Shown piece by piece: positions 56,863 to 64,000 of a DNA stretch of 64,000 bases (positions are counted from its first letter, which is position 1; each line of letters starts with the position of its first letter). The notes below the pieces were generated by a model that saw nothing but the letters and a program-made list of their open reading frames with translations, did no database searches and was not told where the DNA came from. A program made the position numbers and the translations under genes. Source of the DNA: Euryodendron excelsum (lineage: Eukaryota > Streptophyta > Magnoliopsida > Ericales > Pentaphylacaceae); the NCBI GenBank assembly GCA_033060915.1, contig CM065389.1, positions 17,781,001 through 17,845,000 on the forward strand, given 5' to 3'.

Positions 56863-57890
56863 AAGATTAATGTCGCTATCTCAATATGTCAAGAAACCGG
56901 AACGCATGTTTAGAAAATTTTTAAAAAGATTAGTTTAGTAATTTATGCATTTAGAGTATGGGTTGACTAGCTGGTTTATAGAAGATATGGTATCATGCAT
57001 ATGATGTAGAAGAGTATCAATGTAATCAATTTATAAGGATTGTTTTGTTTTTAAGCAGTCATTTTTTTTTTTTAATAAAAGGTGCACAAGGTTGAGAAAA
57101 GCGAAAATCTAAATAATAGAGAAATGGGGTACCTTAAACAATCGATATTATCATATTTTATTTGCATTTGGTGGGGTGACATATTCTCATTAATTTCCAT
57201 TCTCATAGGAATTAGAGTTTGACCATGGAAGTTAGTCAAACAATCATATTTTCAAGCCATTTAGTAATTACTAGGCATAAGTAAATACCTAAATATATGA
57301 TGTAACAAGAATTGTAGTTACCGTTTTATTAAAATATTAAATAACAGGCTAGAATTCAAATTATAATTGTGGTGGTTAATAGAGACTATCTAGAAATAGC
57401 TAATATTGCTATATATCGAAAGAATTTAAGTTCAACCATTTATAGAAATATTGAATAACATATGAAGAAGCATAAATTATAATTGTTATGTTAATAATTC
57501 GAGGAAAGTTAAAAACACACATAAAATTATAAAATGCCTAAATAATTTTTAGAAAATTAATATTTGAATTTTTTTAATCCTACACCATGTTTTTTCAACA
57601 CATCTTATTTTGAACATCAGAACTCCATTCGTTAACAAAAAAAGTCCGAAATTAACATTTTTAGTTCATCCTTAAAAAAAGAGTATTATGGTGGGTTAAA
57701 CCTCATCTTAGCAGATCAGTGATTGCATTAATATACATCACCATCGGCATCATTGATGTATGACTCATGATTTAACATAATTTTGATTTAGTGAACAATT
57801 TCCATGTGTAACATCATGTAGTACTCCAATTACCAAACGGCTACGAAACCATAATATATATTTCGTTGGTAGTTAATTAACTAACCGTGG
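56470..57890. repeat. diverged duplicate pair at 56476-56610 and 57745-57880
   Basis: Both copies contain TAGTACTCCA followed by a tract with CGGCTACGAAACCATAAT or CAGCCACGAAACTATTAT, preceded by CATCATTG and about 100 bases of weaker similarity. Confidence 0.5.
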
Positions 57891-59473
57891 AGGCTTCAAT
57901 GACATCTTCAAACAAGTTTGAGGTGTTAACTAACTCTAATTAGATCATCCCATTGGCTAACACCCATGAACTTCTTCCATTTTTGCTGTACTAAAAGTGG
58001 TAAAATTGATTCTTTTGTAATTCCCATGCAAGAATATAACATTTTACATTGTCTGACACTTAATTATTCTAATTTCAGGCCGTTAACATTCTTTGATTCT
58101 CCAATGAAACCATGCCAAGTATATCTAGAATTGGTATTGCTGACCCCATCGACGACTTTGATCGCTTAATATATGTTTATAATGGCCTTAAATAATAGCA
58201 AAATTGTGATGATGGGTTTGATTAAAAATAGATGAAAGACAGATACCAGAAACCAAATCTATGTACAGGCACCCTAGACCATTTCCTTGGCACCCTCATT
58301 AATGCCTTATTAATCAGCAACATGTGTGTGTGCGCGCGTGTGGGAGAGAGAGAGAGAGAGAGTTCTTCAAATGGTAGGAAGGGAATCCCAATTCCTCACC
58401 ATGCATGAATACTACCAATTCACCTCTCCCAAGGCACCTTCAATCCAGGGACAATGTCTTGGTGGGATGAATAGCAGTTCTCTAATTACCAGGCTCAAAC
58501 CAACTAACGAATTTTTTTTTCTTTTAATCCTTACTAACAATTTTAAATTGGGGCATAATTTGTGGAAGGACACTATAGTGCATTAAAAAAAATCGTTCTC
58601 TCCTAGAATGAAGGCTGTTTTGGTTAGTTAATGGTGTTAGTTAAAGGGAGGTTACCTTGTTTTTAGGTTGTCCATGTTAGTGAGCTTCCATTGACAATGC
58701 AATATGGGGATCATGAAGGTACCAAGAGGACAAATCAAACTATATGAGCTTGGCAACAATGGTACAACGGATTTATTTTCATCAATCCAAACTTTGCTAG
58801 GATAATAATTTCTTGACTTAATAGTGACTCATGACCAATATAGAGTGAATGTTGTGAATTCACATGGTAGTTCTAAAAATAACCTCTTTTTTAAAATTAT
58901 TTTTAACTCGTGTAAAATATTATAGATGATGTAGTACAAAGCTTATTGTATATTTTTAGTAACTACCAATTCAATTAGATTTATTATTGTCAAAATATAA
59001 TCTTTCATCATCATAATAATGAATAACCGTCGCAACAATATAAACGATTATCTAAAGTAAGATGACTTACTTTGAGAAAAGCCTACGTTGTTTTTGCGAT
59101 AGTGAATGGTTCTCAAAACGTACTGATCCTATTACCATGGTAATCCTAAATTTTTTCTGGGGCGATCTTTTTGTGAATTGACAATACTGCTCTTTTTGTT
59201 GAGATTACTTACTAAATTACAAAAAAATGTTGTCCATTAATAATTTGTCCTGATAATAGGCCGCCCCTCCAAAAAGTTAAGAAATTTAAAGTGAAGGTTT
59301 TACAAAAGCATAGTCTCATGATTAATTTCCTAGGGAATCTTTATATATGTTAATTTCACAATCATGGTCATGACATTGCTTTTTGTACCATTCCACTTTC
59401 AATATCTCAAGTACAATTACGGTTGACCTTTGACTTTTGAGCTCATGCTCTGCTCAACAAAGTTCACGTCTTT

Positions 59474-59857
59474 TGTTATAAACTAAATGAATATTCAGCA
59501 AGTAAATAATTCAAACATAGTATATAATAAAATTAGTTCTTTTAGAACTGTCAAATAATAATTAAATAATTTTTCTAGAACTATTAGTGATAGATCTTCT
59601 TGATCATCCAAGAATGTATTTATTTTACAAGACAAAATATAAAAATAATTAAAAATTAAATAGTTTACCTACACTCTTTACTTTTTTCTTTCTTCTCTAA
59701 TTTCTCTCTTCTTTTTTCTCTTTCTTTTCTCTCTCTCTTTTTTTCTTCTTTCTTCTCACTTCTCTCTTCCCTTTTATAGACGAAGAGGCGGAGTTGGTAA
59801 TCACATGCTACCAACTCCACCTTCGGTCATCCAACCACCTAATCTTTTTTTATAACA
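59474..59857 (-). repeat. 3' LTR of the Copia element
   Basis: The ends are TGTTATAA and TTATAACA (inverted), giving a 384-base LTR. Adjacent on the inner side is the polypurine tract (reverse strand CCAAGGGGAAA, 59858-59868). A CT/GA-rich R region follows the TATA box. The outer flank TCTTT (59469-59473) is the expected target duplication, uncheckable without the other LTR. Confidence 0.85.
59771..59778 (-). promoter_or_regulatory. LTR TATA box of the Copia element
   Basis: The reverse strand reads CGTCTATAAAAGGGAAGAG, a canonical TATAAAAG about 85 bases into the LTR. Confidence 0.7.
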
Positions 59858-60049
59858 TTTCCCCTTGGATGACCGCCACAAGAAACCTTATAAAATTATA
59901 GTGAAAGAAAAATGGGAGCGCTAAAAACTACCTCATTAAAACCTTGCCAAGAAAAACCTTATGGGAAAAAAACTGTTGGTGAAGGAAAAAGAGTACAATT
60001 TGCAACTCCCCCTCATTCATACATCTGTTATGAAGTTGAAGTTGAAGTT

Positions 60050-60760
60050 GATAGCTTCAATTGTTCAAAGCTTTAAGACGATGTATACCAATGTTGTGTA
60101 CTAATTTCTCAAATGATGCAGCTGGGAGTGCTTTAGTAAATAAGTCTGCCAAGTTATCACTTGAACGTATCTGTTGGAATCAATATCACCGTTTTTCTGA
60201 AGTTCATGTGTATAAAAGAATTTTGGCAATATATGTTTGGTTCTGTCACCTTTTATGTAGCCTCCCTTAATTTGTGCAATACATGTTGCATTATCATCAT
60301 ATAATATCGTTGAGGTATCTTTGATCGAAGATAGTCCGCAATTATCTTGAATATGTTGGATCATAGATTTCAACCAAATGCATTCTTGACTTACTTCATG
60401 AATTGCGATGATCTCAAAATAATTTGAAGAAATTGCAGTTAGTGTATGCTTCACAGATCGCCAAGATATAGCAGTGTTACCATAGGTAAATACATACCCG
60501 GTTTGTGATCGTGCTTTATGTGGATCAGAGAGGTAATCAGCATCTGCATAGCCAATTAACTCTGATTCTGGTCCCTTTGAATAGAACAAACCTAGATCTG
60601 TTGTTCCTCAGAGGCAACGGAATATGTGCTTCATTCCTTTCCAATGTCTCTAAGTTGGTGCAGAGCTATATCTTGCCAATAAATTTACAGAAAATGCAAT
60701 ATCGGGTTTTGTGCAATTTGCAAGTTACATAAGAGTCGCAATAGCTCTGAGGTATAGTAC
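60050..60760 (-). pseudogene. Copia RNase H
   Basis: The frame gives LIGYADADYLSDPHKARSQT and TAISWRSVKHTLTAISSNYF (the usual SS(T)xAEY with changes), ECIWLKSMIQHI, ILYDDNATCIAQIK, and HILPKFFYTHELQKNGDI. The region upstream of 60590 (RRAT..YLRGT type text) is in shifted frames. The domain is nearly complete but broken at the junction with RT. Confidence 0.85.
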
Positions 60761-61620
60761 TTCAGAACCAAGGAGTTCTTCATCGTCTTCTTGAGGGCGA
60801 AAAGAATCCTTTTGTACATCTAGTGATCGGACAATCATAAGACAACTCAATGGATGAGTTTTATCTATATAAAATCGATTCAGAATCTTTTCTATATATG
60901 TGGATTAATGGATGAGAATTTCATTTGATAAATGCTTAATTTGTAATCCAAGACAAAATTTAGTTTTTCCAAGATCTTTCATTTCAAACTTCTTCTTTAA
61001 ATAACTAGTAGTTGTTGTAAGCTCTTCAAGAGTTTCAACAAGATTCAAATCATCGACATAGACTGCAATAATAGTAAATCCAGATTCTGATTTCTTAATA
61101 AAAATGCATAGACAACTTGTATTATTCACATATCCATTTTTTAATAGATAATCACTGAGACGATTGTACCACATGCGTCCAGATTGTTTTAACCCATACA
61201 GAGATCTTTGAAACTTGATAGAATATAGGTTTTGAGATTTTGAAATATTTGCTTCAGGCATTTTAAATCCTTCAGGAATTTTCATATATATATCATTATC
61301 TAATTCACCATACAAGTAAGCTATCACGACGTCCATCAGACGCATATCCAGTCCTTCTGAGACTGACAAACTAACTAAGAATCTGAACGTAATGCATCCA
61401 TTACAGAAGAGTATGTCTCATCATAATCAATACCAGGTCTCTGTGAGAAACCTTGTTTTACTAGTTACGCTTTATATCTCACGATTTTATTTTTCTCATT
61501 TCATTTTTGCACAAATACCCATTTGTATCCAATCGGTTTTACATCTTCTGGTGTTTGGACTACGGATCTAAATACTTTGCGTTGTGCTAATGAGTTTAAT
61601 TTTGTCTCAATAGCTTATTT
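60760..61620 (-). pseudogene. Copia reverse transcriptase
   Basis: From 61620 downward: AQRKVFRS, DVKPIGYKWVFVQK, YKAxLVKQGFSQRPGIDYDET, then the open frame 60905-61369 with MDVVIAYLYGELDNDIYMKI, FQRSLYGLKQSGRMWYNRL and AVYVDDLNLV, the catalytic YVDD intact, and KKFEMKDLGKTKFCLGLQI. Stops lie near 61380-61510 and at 60905. Confidence 0.85.
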
Positions 61621-61781
61621 CCATTTTGGCCAATCACTTCTATATTGACATTCGTCAACTGTCTGTGGTTCATTCTCTGCATTACTTCTTATAATTGCAA
61701 AAGCCACTTTAAATGAAAATATGTTGTCGATAATAATTTTATTTTTATTTTTATTTCATTTTTCTCCTGTATTCACATAAT

Positions 61782-63434
61782 TTATTGAGATCTCATTACT
61801 TTCCTCTGCCGGGATATCTCTTCAGGAGGTTCCTCTTCTGGGAATTCTTTTACAGGAGTTCCTTCTTCTAGAGGTTTAGATACTGTGGTTTCTTTAAGAA
61901 TACTGACTTGCTTATGCATTTGTACCTTCCTCTTTCTAGGAATTGTGTCTTTTGCATTAATAGGTCTTTCACGCTTTATACGTACTTGAGATTCATTTGC
62001 TGCTATATTAGCAGATTGTCCTACAGAGACATCAATATGTGCTGGGGTATTAGCAACTGGTATATATGATTTTGTTATCTTTTTTGTGTCGGTAAACACA
62101 TCAGGTAATTAATTTGCAATCGTTTGTAAATAAATAATCCTGTGAACTTCTGATTCACATGGATTTGTTCGAGGATCAAGATGAGATACAGTGGAAACAT
62201 TCCAAGTATTCTCATACTGTTTTTCCAGTTGTGTCTTATCTCCCCCTAATAGTGGAAAAAATGTCTCATCAAAATGTCAATCCACAAAATGTGCAGTGAA
62301 TACATCCCTTGTTAAAGGTTCAAAATATCTAATAATTGATGGAGAATCAAAACCAATATAAATCCCAAGTCGACGTTGGGGATCCATCTTAGTAAGTTGT
62401 GGTGTCGCAATTGGTACATATATAGTACAACAAAAAACTCTTAGATGTGAAATATTTGGTTGTTGACCAAAAATAAGTTGTAATTGTGAATATTCGTGAT
62501 AAACAGTAGGTCAGACACGGACTAATGATGCAGCATGCAATATGGCATGTTCCCAAGTAGAGACAGGTAATTTTGTTCTCATAAGTAAAGGTCGAGCCAT
62601 AAGCTGAAGGCGTTTGATAAAAGATTCAGTTAGACTATTTTGTGTGTTTGTATTTGCAATATGATGTTCAACTTCAATTCCTATGGACATGCAATAATCA
62701 TCAAAAACTTTAGATGTAAACTCACCAGCATTATCCAGTCGTATTAACTTAATCGAGTAATCTGAAAACGGTGCTCGTAATTTAATAATTTGAGCAAGAA
62801 ACCTAGCAATACAACATTATGAGTAGAAAGCAAACAAACATGTGACTATCGAGCGAATGCATCTATTAAAACCATAAAATAACGAAATTGTCCATATAGT
62901 GGGTGTATATATCCCCCTGAATTCTTTGTAAAAAGGTTGTGGATTTAACTATTACTTTTGAAGGGGATGGTCTCACAATTAATTTTCCTTTTGAACAAGC
63001 GGGATATGTATAATTACTTGACAAAAAAAATCTTCTAGTTCTTTAGCGGATGCCCATGAGAGTTCTCAATTATTCGATGTATCATCATTGATCCCGGATG
63101 ACCAAGACGATCATACCAACGTATAAAATTCTTTAGGTCAAAACACTTCTGGTACATCACTTCAGGTGATCCCAAAATTCTTATAGTTATACAACATAAT
63201 CCATAAGAGAAGGTAGCAAGTTTTTCTATTATATGCTTCTGGCATGAAATAATAGAAGTAATGCAAAGATATTCTTTTATCATCTTCATTTGTTATCTCT
63301 ATATGATATTTGTTATTACGTATATCTTTAAAACTGAGCAAATTCCTTGTAGCTCTAGTTAAATACATATCATCATCAATATAGAGTGTTGTTCCTTTTT
63401 GGCAATAATATATTGGCCTTTTTGGAACCTTCAA
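61782..63434 (-). pseudogene. Copia gag-pre-integrase and integrase
   Basis: WYDRLGHPGSMMIHRII (usual WHxRLGHP) is at about 63150-63095. The core catalytic part shows RYFMVLIDA-like text, IKLIRLDNAGEFTSKVFDDY (second D), VEHHIANTNTQNSLTESFIK (where the family has GxAE: E kept), and PTVYHEYSQLQLIFGQQPN, HLRVFCCTIYVPI, GIYIGFDSPSIIRYFEP. Several in-frame stops occur (e.g. near 62820, 62510, 62280). Confidence 0.8.
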
Positions 63435-64000
63435 TTAATTTTTTACTGCCAGATATTGTCTTAACATTATTTTAATCTAACGTTCAGTTAACAAAATATT
63501 TTTTTTCTTGAAGAATTGTATGGGTTATTGCACTGTCTACTAAACATATATCTCCATCGTTTATTTTGGAAGCTATTAATGCTTTGGTAGATTCCATGTC
63601 TCTATACAAAATATTAAAATTGCTTATTTATAAGAAAAGAAAAACATTCATTTAAAAGAAACATGCTTAGAAAAACATTACACAAGATGACAATAAATTT
63701 AAAAGAACAAGAACATAAATTAGTTGGTGTGGACATTTCCATCACCAATTAATTAATCTATTTTTCCATCATGGTCATCAAAAAAATTTGAAACATCAAG
63801 GTGAGTGATTTTTACTGAGTTATTAAAGTTTGTGAAATTCATTTTAATATTTTTTCTTTTATTTTGTGTTGATGCTCGGTAAAGATCTACTAATGGTTTG
63901 GACGTACGATAGATACGTGACTAATGCATTTTCATACCACACCTGTAACAAACATCTTTATAATTTTTAGAAGATTTATTTTGTAAACCTTTTCCCTTTT
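63435..64000 (-). pseudogene. Copia gag C-terminus and protease region
   Basis: Near 63955-63920 the reverse strand reads CYRCGMKMH, a stop, then SRIYRT: a CX2CX4HX4C knuckle with the last cysteine changed to tyrosine. Downstream text THLDVSNFFDDHDGKI and ICLVDSAITHTILQEKK (protease DSxxTxT-like active site) fits related elements. The unit continues past the window edge. Confidence 0.7.

Larger units (their letters stand above)
54776..59473. other. long intergenic region with old internal duplications
   Basis: No exon or protein domain is recognised on either strand. Besides the repeat families listed separately it holds T-runs (56240-56258; 57062-57073) and a GA microsatellite (58344-58362). 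The remainder is AT-rich. Confidence 0.5.
59474..64000 (-). mobile_element. Copia-type LTR retrotransposon, 3' part, leaving the window
   Basis: On the minus strand from the right edge: gag zinc-knuckle region, gag-pre-integrase, integrase, RT and RNase H, then a polypurine tract and a 3' LTR. Integrase upstream of RT defines Copia. All domains contain stops. The 5' LTR must lie beyond 64000. Confidence 0.9.

Overview
The window is nuclear DNA of a land plant, most likely a eudicot with a repeat-rich genome; the species cannot be named from sequence alone. The evidence is AT-rich intergenic DNA, plant-type introns with GTAAGT/TTGCAG-like borders, plant gene families, and plant retrotransposon lineages (Tat, Ogre-like, Athila-like, Copia, LINE). 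There are no bacterial operons, CRISPR arrays or rRNA genes. More than half of the sequence is mobile or repeat DNA.

Three host genes can be assembled exon by exon. (1) 3658-5716, minus: a six-exon, 293-residue B2-type mitotic cyclin with a very short N-terminus and no destruction box. (2) 10583-17293, minus: a four-exon, 122-residue homolog of KRTCAP2/KCP2, a small membrane subunit of the oligosaccharyltransferase complex; its introns are swollen by MITE-like elements and homopolymers, and a probable CT-rich 5' leader lies near 20.75-20.85 kb. (3) 45845-52325, plus: a seven-exon, 858-residue protein with an N-terminal RING finger, a degenerate kinase-like domain and C-terminal WD40 repeats, closed by a 21-base terminal exon. 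Two further well-bordered exons at 9976-10359 (minus) remain unassigned.

Region by region: 1-3657 is AT-rich DNA with weak repeats. 3.7-5.7 kb is the cyclin. 7.1-9.9 kb is a decayed 5'-truncated LINE ending in poly-A. 10-21 kb is the KRTCAP2 gene with its leader. 21.45-45.29 kb is one large nest. The host is a minus-strand Tat/Retand-like Ty3 element with LTRs at 21454-21915 and 44828-45290. Its pol end is interrupted by a fragment of an Ogre-like LTR, a 46-base tandem array and a plus-strand Athila-like element (23.0-32.3 kb). Its gag-pol is interrupted by a roughly 5-kb Ogre-like solo LTR (37533-42511). 45.8-52.3 kb is the RING/kinase-like/WD40 gene. 52.3-59.5 kb is intergenic, with dispersed repeats, a short SINE and old internal duplications. 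59474-64000 is the 3' part of a minus-strand Copia element that runs off the window.

The most interesting feature is the antisense gene carried by the Tat-like element. It lies on the plus strand between pol and the 3' LTR, has its own TATA box (22162-22169) and at least two spliceosomal-type introns, and encodes a conserved globular part followed by a coiled coil. Here it is split by the nested insertions and decayed. All retroelement coding regions seen carry stops or frameshifts and are annotated as pseudogenes.
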